A stretch of DNA of 64,000 nt from Bacillota bacterium (GTDB lineage Bacteria; Bacillota; Clostridia; Oscillospirales; Ruminococcaceae), in NCBI GenBank assembly GCA_023412215.1, contig JAEYNX010000027.1, positions 62,001-126,000 on the forward strand, in the 5' to 3' direction. This document shows, one piece after another, positions 42,885 through 51,511 of the stretch. Made by a program: the position numbers and the translations under genes. The notes beneath the pieces were generated by a model. It was not told the DNA's origin. It ran no database searches and saw only the letters and a program-made list of their open reading frames with translations. The first letter of the stretch is position 1, and each line of letters opens with the position of its first letter.

Positions 42885-44024
42885 ATGATTTATTTTGACA
42901 ACGCAGCCACCACTCTTCAAAAACCTGCGACAGTTTTAAAGGCTATTGGGGAATGTGCCAATCATTTTGGCGCAAACCCCGGGCGCAGCGGCCACCGCTT
43001 ATCGATGCTTGCGGGGCAGAAGGTGTACGAGTGCAGGGAGCAGGCGGCACAGCTGTTCGGCGCTGAGCCGGAGAATGTGGTGTTCACAGAAAACTGCACC
43101 CACGCGCTCAATATCGCGATAAAGGGTGTTATGCAGTCGGGCGGGCATGTGATCATCTCCGACCTTGAGCATAACTCCGTATTTCGCCCCGTTTACCACC
43201 TCGCGAAGGGCAAGAACGTCACCTTTTCCATCGCGGAGGTATTTGAGGGCGATTTTGCAAAAACGCTTCGCTCGTTTGAGAGAAATATCACCACCCAAAC
43301 CCGTTTGATCGCCTGTACCGCCGGTTCCAACCTGTGCGGTGTCATGCTGCCGTGCGACGCGCTCTATACGCTGTGCAAGCGCTATAACCTCTTGCTGCTG
43401 CTTGACCTTGCGCAGTCGGCCGGCGTGGTAAAATCATCCCTTGCGGGGGCGGATTTTCTGTGTATGCCCGGCCATAAGGGCCTTTACGGGCCTACCGGCA
43501 CGGGCATGCTGATTACGAATAAAGGTGAAATGCTCGACACCATTATGGAGGGCGGTACCGGCAGCCAGTCGTACCTAGCGGATCAGCCCCAGATCATGCC
43601 CGATAAGCTGGAGAGCGGCACGCTGAATACCTATGGCATTATGGGGCTGCGGGAGGGCATGCGGTTTGTAAGCACCTTCGGCATCGACAAGATCTATAAA
43701 CATGAGCTTACCCTTACCCAGCAGCTTTATGACGGGTTAAGCAAGCTTAAAGGCATTCGGCTTTATACCGAACGGCCCCAGCAGGGGACACATCTGCCTG
43801 TTTTATGCTTTAATGTGGGAGAGAGCCGCAGCGAGGCGGTGGTGGAGGAGCTAAGCAAACGGGGGTTTGCGCTGCGGGGCGGCTACCACTGTGCGCCGCT
43901 TGCCCACAATAAGCTGGGCACCAATGAAACCGGCGCGGTGCGCGCGAGTTTTTCGATGTTTAACACGCCTGATCAGGTGCAAAGGCTGCTCTTTGAACTA
44001 AAAAGAATGAAGGAATCAGCTTAA
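42885..44024 (+). CDS. Cysteine desulfurase/selenocysteine lyase-type aminotransferase (class V)
   Basis: 379 residues. PLP lysine in FLCMPGHKGLYGPTGTGML (motif GHKGLYGPTG), N-terminal MIYFDNAATTLQKP, and the active-site Cys candidate in GGYHCAPLAHNKLG. The layout fits the CsdB/SufS-like branch that releases S or Se from Cys or Sec. Together with DUF3343 this is probably a small S/Se handling pair. Distinct from the Isc/Suf clusters, none of which is in the window. Confidence 0.9.
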   Translation: MIYFDNAATTLQKPATVLKAIGECANHFGANPGRSGHRLSMLAGQKVYECREQAAQLFGAEPENVVFTENCTHALNIAIKGVMQSGGHVIISDLEHNSVFRPVYHLAKGKNVTFSIAEVFEGDFAKTLRSFERNITTQTRLIACTAGSNLCGVMLPCDALYTLCKRYNLLLLLDLAQSAGVVKSSLAGADFLCMPGHKGLYGPTGTGMLITNKGEMLDTIMEGGTGSQSYLADQPQIMPDKLESGTLNTYGIMGLREGMRFVSTFGIDKIYKHELTLTQQLYDGLSKLKGIRLYTERPQQGTHLPVLCFNVGESRSEAVVEELSKRGFALRGGYHCAPLAHNKLGTNETGAVRASFSMFNTPDQVQRLLFELKRMKESA

Positions 44025-44096
44025 TCCTTTCATGCATTTTTGAGACAATGGATTATATACCCAAGCCTTCGGTTTAGATTCTATTCATTTTAGGCA

Positions 44097-44124
44097 TTGC
44101 ATTAGCGCCTAAATATGTTACAAT
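44097..44124 (+). promoter_or_regulatory. Promoter of cdaA
   Basis: TTGCAT (44097-44102), 16-base spacer, TACAAT (44119-44124), with an inverted repeat TAGGC..GCCTA (44091-44111) across the -35. The start codon follows about 105 bases later. Confidence 0.55.
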
Positions 44125-44228
44125 ATATTCAAGTGTTTTTCTACTCACTGATTTTGCTTTGGCCTCTTTGCTTTTTTTTATAACTTTTACGAAAGAGTAA
44201 CACAAGGAATATTGTTGCGTATTATGCG

Positions 44229-45119
44229 GTGGTGGGTGCTTTGATAGACTTTTTAGACATATGGAATAAGATATTATCAGGCCTGCAGACCATTAAGTTT
44301 CAGGACTTTTTGGATGTTGCCATTGTGTCTTATCTAATCTATAAAATTATAAAACTGGTTCGAGATACCAGAGCGGAGCAGCTCGTTAAAGGTTTTGCGC
44401 TGCTTGCTGTCGGCTATTTTCTTGTAACGCAGCTTCAGCTTACCGCTATGAGCTTTCTTTTACGTAACCTTTTAACATTGGGTGTTACCGCGCTGGTAGT
44501 GGTATTTCAGCCGGAGCTGCGCCGTGCGCTCGAACAGATGGGCAGGGTACGAATCGGGCTGAGCATGTTTACCCCCGGCAGTATGGATGCCGACGAACAG
44601 GAGCGCCGCTGGCGCGCCGCTATTTCGGCAATTTGTGACAGTACAAGCTCCCTCTCCCGCCAAAAAATAGGCGCGCTGATTGTAATAGAAAAAGAAACCA
44701 AGCTTGGTGAGATTATTAAAACCGGCACGATCATCGACGCCGACCCGAGTGTTGAACTGATTGGTAACATGTTCTTTCCAAACTCGCCGCTTCACGACGG
44801 CGCCCTGATTATTCGGGGCGGCAAGCTGTATGCGGCGGGATGCTTTCTGCCTGTTTCCGAGAATCACACCATTAGCAAAACCTTGGGTACGCGCCATCGC
44901 GCGGCACTCGGCATGAGTGAGAACTCCGATGCCCTTGTAATTATCGTGTCGGAGGAGACCGGCATCATCTCGGTGGCGGAAGACGGTAAGCTTACCCGTA
45001 ATTTTGACAGTGAAACGCTCGCCGAGCGGCTGGACAAGTCGCTGTTTTCCTCTAAGATCGCCGAGTTTGCCGAGAAGCGCCCCTCGTTTTGGAAGGTGAA
45101 ACCAAATGAAAAAAAGTAA
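44229..45119 (+). CDS. cdaA: Diadenylate cyclase CdaA (c-di-AMP synthase)
   Basis: Makes c-di-AMP from two ATP. 296 residues: three N-terminal membrane helices, then the DAC domain with the motifs HDGALIIRGGKL (DGA) and GTRHRAALGMSE (RHR). GTG 44229 gives MVGALIDFLDIW; TTG 44241 with GGTGGTGGG upstream is an equal alternative. The end overlaps cdaR by 14 bases, the usual operon. c-di-AMP controls potassium and wall homeostasis in Firmicutes, which fits the neighbouring VanRS-like block. Confidence 0.96.
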   Translation: MVGALIDFLDIWNKILSGLQTIKFQDFLDVAIVSYLIYKIIKLVRDTRAEQLVKGFALLAVGYFLVTQLQLTAMSFLLRNLLTLGVTALVVVFQPELRRALEQMGRVRIGLSMFTPGSMDADEQERRWRAAISAICDSTSSLSRQKIGALIVIEKETKLGEIIKTGTIIDADPSVELIGNMFFPNSPLHDGALIIRGGKLYAAGCFLPVSENHTISKTLGTRHRAALGMSENSDALVIIVSEETGIISVAEDGKLTRNFDSETLAERLDKSLFSSKIAEFAEKRPSFWKVKPNEKK

Positions 45120-46374
45120 ATTTTCCATTAAAAGGCTCATATACAACGACCGCATACTGATGGTGCTCTCGGTCATTCTTGGTATTATTGTCTGGATTAT
45201 TATTGCGTGGGTTATCGACCCGACCTATACTACCGACATCAAAGGCGTTCCGGTTGCATTTGATAAAACCACCTTAGAAAAGCTAGGTCTCAGTGTTATT
45301 TCGGGGCAGGACCAGACGGTAAGTGTCGAGGTAACCGGTGACCGCGTTCCCGTTAGTGAGCTTACTGCGAATAATTTCATTGCGAAGGTATCGCTGGTAG
45401 GGGTAGATGCACCGGGCACCTATGACCTTGAGGTGCAGGTAAGTAAAAAGCTTCAAAATACCAATTATGATATTAATCAGCCTAACAAGCCGATTATGAT
45501 TACCGCGAAATTTGACAAATACGTCTCCAAAAAAATTGCCCTTAGCGTGGATTTTTCCTCAATTAGCGCCCCAGACGGCTACATTAGGCAGCAGCCCTAC
45601 ATTACCCCTAACGAGGTTACCGTTTCTGGGCCGGAGGCGGAGGTTTCACGGGTGGCCAAATGCATGGCGGAGCCGGAACTGCCCGAGGTAGTGGATAAGA
45701 CGTATGGCGTAAAAGGCCCTATCGTGCTTTATGATGTGATGGGCCAGCGCGTGGATATGACCAATTTAAAGCTTGATAAGGAAACGGCGGATGTGACGAT
45801 TCCCGTGCTCAAGAAAAAGGTGCTGCCCGTTAAGGTAAAGTTTATTAACGTTCCCGAGGGCTTCCCGATTTCCGATCTGGATTATACCCTGTCTGAAACG
45901 CAGATAGAGGTTGCGGGGCCTGCCGAAACGATAGACAACCTCACTGAAATACCCATCGGTTATATTGATTTAAAGCTCATTGAGCCGGAAAGTGTATTTG
46001 CGTTTGATGTGGAGTTGGGTGATAACTTTTTGAACATTCAGAATATCACCACCATTAAAGTCGATTTTGCCACGGCTGGCTTTGAGGTACGCAAGTTTAA
46101 CATTAAAAGCACAAACATCAACCTCATTAACGAGCCCGCAAACTACTCCGTCAAGCTGGAGACCAGAGGCATTAACAATATCAGCATTGTCGGCCCGCCC
46201 GATGTGCTGGACAAGCTTACCGCCGGTGATATCGTGGCAGAAATCAACCTCGGCGACCGCGACCTCGGCACCGGGCAGCAGCACAACGTACCGGTGCAGA
46301 TTTCTGTGCCGTCACGCGGCACGGTCTGGGCAATCGGTGATTATTCAGCGGTTATTACGGTTCAGGAAAAGTAA
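45106..46374 (+). CDS. cdaR: CdaR, YbbR-domain regulator of CdaA
   Basis: 422 residues: one N-terminal membrane helix, then an extracytoplasmic chain of about four YbbR-like repeats (for example VPVAFDKTTLEKLGL, DKTYGVKGPIVL, PVKVKFINVPEGFP). CdaR binds CdaA and adjusts its activity. The overlap with cdaA suggests coupled expression. GlmM, often third in this operon, is not next; a FAD protein follows instead. Confidence 0.93.
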   Translation: MKKSKFSIKRLIYNDRILMVLSVILGIIVWIIIAWVIDPTYTTDIKGVPVAFDKTTLEKLGLSVISGQDQTVSVEVTGDRVPVSELTANNFIAKVSLVGVDAPGTYDLEVQVSKKLQNTNYDINQPNKPIMITAKFDKYVSKKIALSVDFSSISAPDGYIRQQPYITPNEVTVSGPEAEVSRVAKCMAEPELPEVVDKTYGVKGPIVLYDVMGQRVDMTNLKLDKETADVTIPVLKKKVLPVKVKFINVPEGFPISDLDYTLSETQIEVAGPAETIDNLTEIPIGYIDLKLIEPESVFAFDVELGDNFLNIQNITTIKVDFATAGFEVRKFNIKSTNINLINEPANYSVKLETRGINNISIVGPPDVLDKLTAGDIVAEINLGDRDLGTGQQHNVPVQISVPSRGTVWAIGDYSAVITVQEK

Positions 46375-46401
46375 TGCACTCGGACATTCAAACAAGTTTC
46401 A

Positions 46402-46438
46402 CAAGGAGCTTGGCCGTGCGGTCAGGCTCCTTGATTCT
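46402..46438 (+). terminator. Possible terminator after cdaR
   Basis: CAAGGAGC and GGCTCCTTG-type arms around GGCCGTGCGGTC (46402-46433), followed by ATTCTCT. Weak T-run. Confidence 0.5.
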
Positions 46439-46508
46439 CTAAGCCAAGTCGATTTACAGGTTTCGGTTTACTATCCACTGCCGCGGTATGCGGAGAACGG
46501 GGAAGGCC

Positions 46509-48101
46509 ATGGCACTTATTGTTCCGAATATTTCAATAGGCTTAAACGAACCGAAGCAGGCAGCGATTGACGCTGCGCTGAAAAAACTCGGCTTGGCTCA
46601 AAAGGATGTCCGGAAGGCTTATATCGTTAAGTCCTCCGTAGACGCCAGAAAGCGGGAGCAGATCAGGCTGGTCTACTCGGTTGGCGTAGAGGCCTCCGAC
46701 GAAGAAGGCATCCTCAGGCGCGCCGGAGGCAGCGCCGCGACCCTTAAAAGCACGACTGTCCTTGCACTTCAAACGGGCAGCAAACTGCTTGAGCACCCGC
46801 CTGTGGTGGCGGGCTTTGGCCCCGCAGGCATGTTTGCGGCACTTTTGCTTGCCCGCGCGGGCTTTCGCCCTATCGTACTTGAGCGCGGCGGGGATATAGA
46901 CGAACGTGTGCGCGCCGTAAACGCCTTCTGGCAGGGCGGAGCATTGGATGAGGCCACCAACGTGCAGTTTGGCGAGGGAGGCGCAGGCACCTTTTCAGAC
47001 GGCAAGCTCACCACGCGTATCAATGACGAGCGGTGCGACTTTGTTCTTAACGAGCTTTACCGGCACGGGGCGCCCGCCGATATCCTCGAAAAGGCCAAAC
47101 CGCACATCGGCACCGACAAGCTGCGCGGCGTGGTGAAGGCTATCCGCGAGGAGATTATTGCCCTTGGCGGGCAGGTGCTGTTTCACACCTGCCTTACCGA
47201 TATCACCTTGCGGGAGGGTCGGCTCGTATCGGTAACGGCAAACGGCCAGGACCTGCCCTGTGAGGTGCTGCTTTTGTGCATCGGCCACAGCGCACGGGAC
47301 ACCTTTACGATGCTGCTTGATAAGCAGATCGTCATGCAGCCTAAGGCGTTTTCGGTGGGGGTGCGCGTCGAGCACCTGCAGCAAACCATTGACGAAGGGC
47401 TTTACGGCCGTTTTGCCGAGCATCCGGCACTGCCTCAGGGGGAATATCAGCTTTCGCACCGCTTAAACGGCAGGGGTGTTTACACCTTCTGCATGTGCCC
47501 CGGCGGCTTTGTGGTACCCTCCTCCAGCGAGGAGGGCGGGGTGGTGACCAACGGTATGAGCGAATATCGGCGCGACGGCTTAAACGCCAACTCGGCGCTG
47601 GCGGTAGGGGTAGAGCCCGCCGACTTTGGCGGCGGGGTGTTGGGCGGTATGGTGTTTCAGCGCAGCCTTGAGGCAAAGGCCTTTCAGGCAGGAGGCGGCA
47701 GCTATAAGGCCCCGGCCCAGACCGTCGGGCGTTTTTTAAGCGGCAGGGCAGGCCTCGAGCTTGGACGTGTACAGCCTACCTATGCCAGCGGCGTTGCGGA
47801 GGCGAACTTAACCGATATCCTCCCGCCGTTTGTCACCGATATGCTTAAATTGGGTTTAACCACCTTTCACAACAAAATCAAAGGCTTTGCTGCACCGGAT
47901 GCGGTGCTTACCGGCGTAGAGACGCGCACCTCCTCACCCGTGCGCATCCTGCGGGATGAGGCCCTGCAGGCCGAGGGCATCCGCGGCCTTTACCCCTGCG
48001 GCGAGGGCGCGGGCTACGCGGGCGGCATCGTTAGCGCCGCGGTAGACGGGGTAAGAATAGCGCAGGCGGTGATGGAGTGCTATAAGCCATTTCATCCATA
48101 A
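46509..48101 (+). CDS. FAD-dependent oxidoreductase (BaiN/RdxA-like, NAD(P)/FAD type)
   Basis: 530 residues. FAD-binding GxGxxG-type motif VAGFGPAGMFAALLLARAG near residue 105, followed by the acidic residue of LERGG. Later GEGGAGTFSDGKLTTR and the C-terminal GEGAGYAGGIVSAAVDG are typical of this uncharacterised FAD-dependent protein family. The N-terminal ~95 residues form a separate alpha/beta domain. Start ATG 46509 (GGGGAAGG upstream) is preferred to an in-frame start at 46488. Substrate unknown. Confidence 0.88.
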   Translation: MALIVPNISIGLNEPKQAAIDAALKKLGLAQKDVRKAYIVKSSVDARKREQIRLVYSVGVEASDEEGILRRAGGSAATLKSTTVLALQTGSKLLEHPPVVAGFGPAGMFAALLLARAGFRPIVLERGGDIDERVRAVNAFWQGGALDEATNVQFGEGGAGTFSDGKLTTRINDERCDFVLNELYRHGAPADILEKAKPHIGTDKLRGVVKAIREEIIALGGQVLFHTCLTDITLREGRLVSVTANGQDLPCEVLLLCIGHSARDTFTMLLDKQIVMQPKAFSVGVRVEHLQQTIDEGLYGRFAEHPALPQGEYQLSHRLNGRGVYTFCMCPGGFVVPSSSEEGGVVTNGMSEYRRDGLNANSALAVGVEPADFGGGVLGGMVFQRSLEAKAFQAGGGSYKAPAQTVGRFLSGRAGLELGRVQPTYASGVAEANLTDILPPFVTDMLKLGLTTFHNKIKGFAAPDAVLTGVETRTSSPVRILRDEALQAEGIRGLYPCGEGAGYAGGIVSAAVDGVRIAQAVMECYKPFHP

Positions 48102-48152
48102 TATCAAACAAATTAATAAAATATTAAGGTATTTATAAGGCGTTTTAAAAAG

Positions 48153-48180
48153 TTTACTATCTGTGAAATGATATCATAAT
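48153..48180 (+). promoter_or_regulatory. Candidate promoter of the VanRS-like pair
   Basis: TTTACT (48153-48158), 16-base spacer, CATAAT (48175-48180), 70 bases before the response-regulator start in an AT-rich gap. Confidence 0.45.
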
Positions 48181-48250
48181 AATGGCGTTATGTGTAAATG
48201 CGAGAGCAGGGCATAACCTCGAATAATCATGAGGATATGGTGGCATCGGT

Positions 48251-48940
48251 ATGAATATCTTGGTTGTTGATGATGAGCAGGTTATTGCAGACCTTATTGA
48301 GCTGTACCTGCAGGGAGAAAACTATGTCGTATATAAGTTTTATACCGCTCATGAGGCTTTGCACTGCATCGATACCGTTAAGCTGGACCTTGCCATACTG
48401 GATGTGATGCTGCCGGAGGTAAACGGATTTGACATCTGCCGCAAAATACGAGAGTCACACAATTTTCCCGTGATAATGCTGACAGCGAAGGTGGAAGAGG
48501 TAGATAAAATAACAGGGCTTACGATGGGTGCCGACGATTATATTACCAAACCCTTCCGGCCTCTGGAATTGGTTGCCCGGGTGAAGGCGCAGCTTAGACG
48601 CTTTACAAAATATAATAATCAAAACGGGCAAAGCGAAGAAGATATCATTGCATTTTCCGGCCTTGTCCTCAATCGCACAACCCATGAATGCCTATTAAAC
48701 GAGCAGCAGTTACAGCTTACACCTATCGAGTTTTCCATCCTGTGGCTGCTATGTTCCAATCGCGGGCGTGTCGTAAGCTCGGAAGAGCTGTTTCGTGAGG
48801 TGTGGGGTGAAAAGTACTACTCAAATAATAATACGGTAATGGTTCATATTCGGCATCTGCGCGAGAAAATGGGCGACTCGGCGGAACAGCCCAAGTATAT
48901 TAAAACCGTGTGGGGAGTGGGGTATAAGATTGAAAAATAA
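48251..48940 (+). CDS. OmpR/PhoB-type response regulator, VanR-like
   Basis: 229 residues: receiver domain (phospho-acceptor Asp in LDLAILDVMLPEVNG, lysine in ITKPFRPLELVARVK) and a winged-helix DNA-binding domain. The receiver reads closely like VanR of glycopeptide resistance clusters (VVDDEQVIADLIELYLQ, PVIMLTAKVEEVDKI), recalled from family knowledge. Overlaps the sensor gene by 11 bases. No vanH, vanA/B or vanX is nearby, so its target genes are unclear; the D,D-carboxypeptidase at 50267 is the best candidate. Confidence 0.92.
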   Translation: MNILVVDDEQVIADLIELYLQGENYVVYKFYTAHEALHCIDTVKLDLAILDVMLPEVNGFDICRKIRESHNFPVIMLTAKVEEVDKITGLTMGADDYITKPFRPLELVARVKAQLRRFTKYNNQNGQSEEDIIAFSGLVLNRTTHECLLNEQQLQLTPIEFSILWLLCSNRGRVVSSEELFREVWGEKYYSNNNTVMVHIRHLREKMGDSAEQPKYIKTVWGVGYKIEK

Positions 48941-50072
48941 TTTCAGCAGGTTAAAGCGTAAGATACTTCTGCAATCCCTGCTCACTGTCTCAATTGCCGG
49001 ATTAGTTGGTTTGTTTTTTCAGGATTTTCTGATTGACGGGGTACTTGAAAAGCCCTTTGCAAACTGGTTTATATCTTTTATTGAAAAAGTTTTTTACATG
49101 GATGATGCAAGTGCCAAGAGCATCTACAGTGTCTTGTTTAGATATAATAAGATATCTTTCCTTGCGATCGGCTTTATAATCCTTGCGGTCGTAGTGTTTT
49201 ACTTTGCGCTTTCACGCTTTATGCGCTACTTTAATCAGATAAGCGATAGCATAGACCGTTTGGCGGAAGAAAGCCAAAAGCCTATTCAATTGCCTCCCGA
49301 GTTGGATTTTATGCAAAATAAACTGAATACCATTAAGAGTACGTTAGAAAAAAGGGCAGCGGATTCCAAAGAGGCCGAGCAGCGTAAAAACGATCTGGTA
49401 GTATATCTGGCGCACGATATCAAAACGCCGCTTACATCGGTAATAGGGTATTTAAGCCTGCTTTCCGAGGCTTCTGATATGCCCGGGCCTCAAAGAAATA
49501 AATATGTAGACATAACACTTGAAAAAGCCTATCGTTTAGAACAGCTGATCAACGAATTTTTCGAGATCACGCGTTTTAACCTGCAGACCATCGTGTTAAA
49601 TAAAGAAGAGATCAACATATCCTACATGCTCATGCAGATTGCGGATGAGTTTTATCCCATGCTGGAACCGGGCAAAAGGACGATATCAGTAAAAGCGAAG
49701 GAGAACCTTACCGTATATGCCGATCCCGATAAGCTTGCACGGGTTTTTAACAATATTCTCAAAAATGCAGTTGCTTATAGCTATCCCGAAAGCGAGATTA
49801 CAGTAACCGCCTACCAAGATGAAGAAAATATTATTATCGAGTTTAAAAATCTGGGCAAGCCTATTGCACCAGAAAAACTGCAGGTTATTTTTGAAAAGTT
49901 CTATCGCCTGGATGCGGCACGCTCGGGCTTTACCGGTGGCGCCGGATTGGGGCTCGCCATCGCAAAAGAGATTGTTGCCGCCCACGGCGGCAGTATTTCT
50001 GCGGAAAGCTCTGTGGAAAATACCGTATTTACGGTAAAATTGCCGAATCAAAGCTTAACAGCTAGCGTTTAA
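48930..50072 (+). CDS. Sensor histidine kinase, VanS-like
   Basis: 380 residues: two membrane helices (residues ~15-33 and ~75-95), with an extracytoplasmic loop of about 40 residues, then HAMP-like and HisKA domains with the phospho-accepting His in VVYLAHDIKTPLTSVIGYLS (near residue 160), and a HATPase domain with FEKFYRLDAARSG and GGAGLGLAIAKEIVAAHGG. These segments look very close to VanS, supporting a cell-wall stress or D-Ala-D-Ala related sensing role. TTG/GTG starts are possible; the start given overlaps the regulator gene. Confidence 0.92.
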   Translation: MKNNFSRLKRKILLQSLLTVSIAGLVGLFFQDFLIDGVLEKPFANWFISFIEKVFYMDDASAKSIYSVLFRYNKISFLAIGFIILAVVVFYFALSRFMRYFNQISDSIDRLAEESQKPIQLPPELDFMQNKLNTIKSTLEKRAADSKEAEQRKNDLVVYLAHDIKTPLTSVIGYLSLLSEASDMPGPQRNKYVDITLEKAYRLEQLINEFFEITRFNLQTIVLNKEEINISYMLMQIADEFYPMLEPGKRTISVKAKENLTVYADPDKLARVFNNILKNAVAYSYPESEITVTAYQDEENIIIEFKNLGKPIAPEKLQVIFEKFYRLDAARSGFTGGAGLGLAIAKEIVAAHGGSISAESSVENTVFTVKLPNQSLTASV

Positions 50073-50089
50073 TAATTACAGACAAATTG

Positions 50090-50116
50090 TAGCATAATCC
50101 TTAGAGAATTATGCTA
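50090..50116 (+). terminator. Hairpin after the VanS-like gene
   Basis: Perfect 9-bp arms TAGCATAAT (50090-50098) and ATTATGCTA (50108-50116). No T-run follows, so terminator function is uncertain. Confidence 0.4.
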
Positions 50117-50137
50117 TCATCGGTTACGTTAGCAAAG

Positions 50138-50239
50138 TTTTTGTTAAGCAGGGCCTAATCAACTTTTTTAGGGAATAAGAAAATCTTAATATTTTGCTAA
50201 GCACGATTTAAAACTACAAGCTTTGTTCCATGATATGAT
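50138..50239 (+). promoter_or_regulatory. Candidate activator-dependent promoter of the D,D-carboxypeptidase
   Basis: Direct repeats TTTTTGTTAAGCA (50138-50150) and ATTTTGCTAAGCA (50191-50203), 53 bases apart, upstream of a -10 TATGAT (50234-50239) that lacks a good -35 at 17 bases. A missing -35 with repeats upstream is what a response-regulator-activated promoter would look like; binding by the VanR-like protein is a guess. Confidence 0.35.
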
Positions 50240-50266
50240 TAGGGTCGTGGAAGGGAGCTTATTTTT

Positions 50267-51304
50267 ATGAGAAAAGTCAGACGCCGCCAAAACGGCTTAT
50301 TCATAGTAGCTGTATTCTTTATTATCATTTTTCTGTTTTATACATGCGCAAGGTCTTTGTATTTAAAAATTGATAAATCACTCAACACAGATGTCGCAAG
50401 TCTTTCGACGGTTCATCAGGATCATGCACCGCTTAAGCTGGCGGACGGTAGCCAGCTCAGCGGCAATTCTTCACTCGGTCTAGTACATTCCGATCCTACG
50501 CTGCAACTCGAACGTGCCATAAAAATTCTACACAGCCCATGCGCAGTACTGGTAAGCGTTAAGGATAATGATATTTTACTCGATAAAAACCGCAATCAAA
50601 AGATCTATCCGGCGTCCATGACCAAAATCATGACCGCTATTATAGCCCTTGAAAGCCTAAATGATTTAGACCAAAAGATAGAGCTTAAGCCAAAGCTGTT
50701 TGACGCTCTGTATGCACAGGATGCTTCCATGGCTGGCTTTGTTCCCTACGAGGAGGTATCCGTCATTGACTTGCTATACGGCGCCTTATTACCGTCGGGG
50801 GCAGAGGCCTGTGTGGGCTTAGCCGAAGCGGTTGCAGGCAGCGAAGAGGCTTTTGCGGCCCTCATGAACGAAAAGGCAGGGCAGCTTGGCATGGATAATA
50901 CCCATTTTACGAACTCTACGGGGCTGCATGATGCAAACCAATACTCTACAGTAAACGATATAGCGGTATTGCTTCAGTATTCACTGAACAATGAGACCTT
51001 CAAGAAAATCTTTACTTCAAAGCATCATTCCACTACTGCAACCAATATGCATCCTGACGGCATAACCGTTAACAGCACCTTGTTTAAAGAGATGGATGCT
51101 GCTACCGTAAACGGGGGTGAGATTCTAGGCGGCAAGACCGGCTACACCCCGGAGGCGGGGCTCTGCCTTGCAAGTTTGGCAGTAATAGAGGATGAAGAGT
51201 ATGTTCTCGTCACTGCGGGCGCACAGGGCAACCATCAAACCGACCAATATAACATTGAAGACGCGCTTGCGGTATATCAGAGCATAAACACCGAACAAAA
51301 GTAA
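50267..51304 (+). CDS. D-alanyl-D-alanine carboxypeptidase (S11, DacA-like)
   Basis: Trims the terminal D-Ala of peptidoglycan stem peptides. 345 residues: N-terminal signal/anchor helix (residues ~10-28), serine motif SMTK (near residue 115), a second motif SGA where SxN is usual (ALLPSGAEACVGL), and KTGYTPEAG (near residue 289). The SGA for SGN change is seen in some relatives. Adjacent to VanRS-like genes; a role in lowering the D-Ala-D-Ala target of glycopeptides is plausible. Confidence 0.92.
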   Translation: MRKVRRRQNGLFIVAVFFIIIFLFYTCARSLYLKIDKSLNTDVASLSTVHQDHAPLKLADGSQLSGNSSLGLVHSDPTLQLERAIKILHSPCAVLVSVKDNDILLDKNRNQKIYPASMTKIMTAIIALESLNDLDQKIELKPKLFDALYAQDASMAGFVPYEEVSVIDLLYGALLPSGAEACVGLAEAVAGSEEAFAALMNEKAGQLGMDNTHFTNSTGLHDANQYSTVNDIAVLLQYSLNNETFKKIFTSKHHSTTATNMHPDGITVNSTLFKEMDAATVNGGEILGGKTGYTPEAGLCLASLAVIEDEEYVLVTAGAQGNHQTDQYNIEDALAVYQSINTEQK

Positions 51305-51330
51305 TAAGGCGATCAGCCTTTTCCTATACC

Positions 51331-51368
51331 AACAAGGACGGAGAAAAAGCTCCGTCCTTGTTCTAATT
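51331..51368 (+). terminator. Terminator after the D,D-carboxypeptidase
   Basis: Perfect 12-bp arms ACAAGGACGGAG (51332-51343) and CTCCGTCCTTGT (51350-51361) followed by TCTAATT. Confidence 0.85.
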
Positions 51369-51449
51369 ATAAGTATAATTGCTTGATCGGTTGAAGGCCT
51401 TAGAGGTAAAATGTTGTGCTGATACCCATTTAACTTATCATGAATCTTA

Positions 51450-51478
51450 TTGTAAAATCTGTATTTATATTGTATGAT
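51450..51478 (+). promoter_or_regulatory. Promoter of the serine hydrolase gene
   Basis: TTGTAA (51450-51455), 17-base spacer, TATGAT (51473-51478), 33 bases before the start codon. Confidence 0.75.
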
Positions 51479-51511
51479 CAAACTATTGTCAATAAAGGGA
51501 GTAGGACGTAT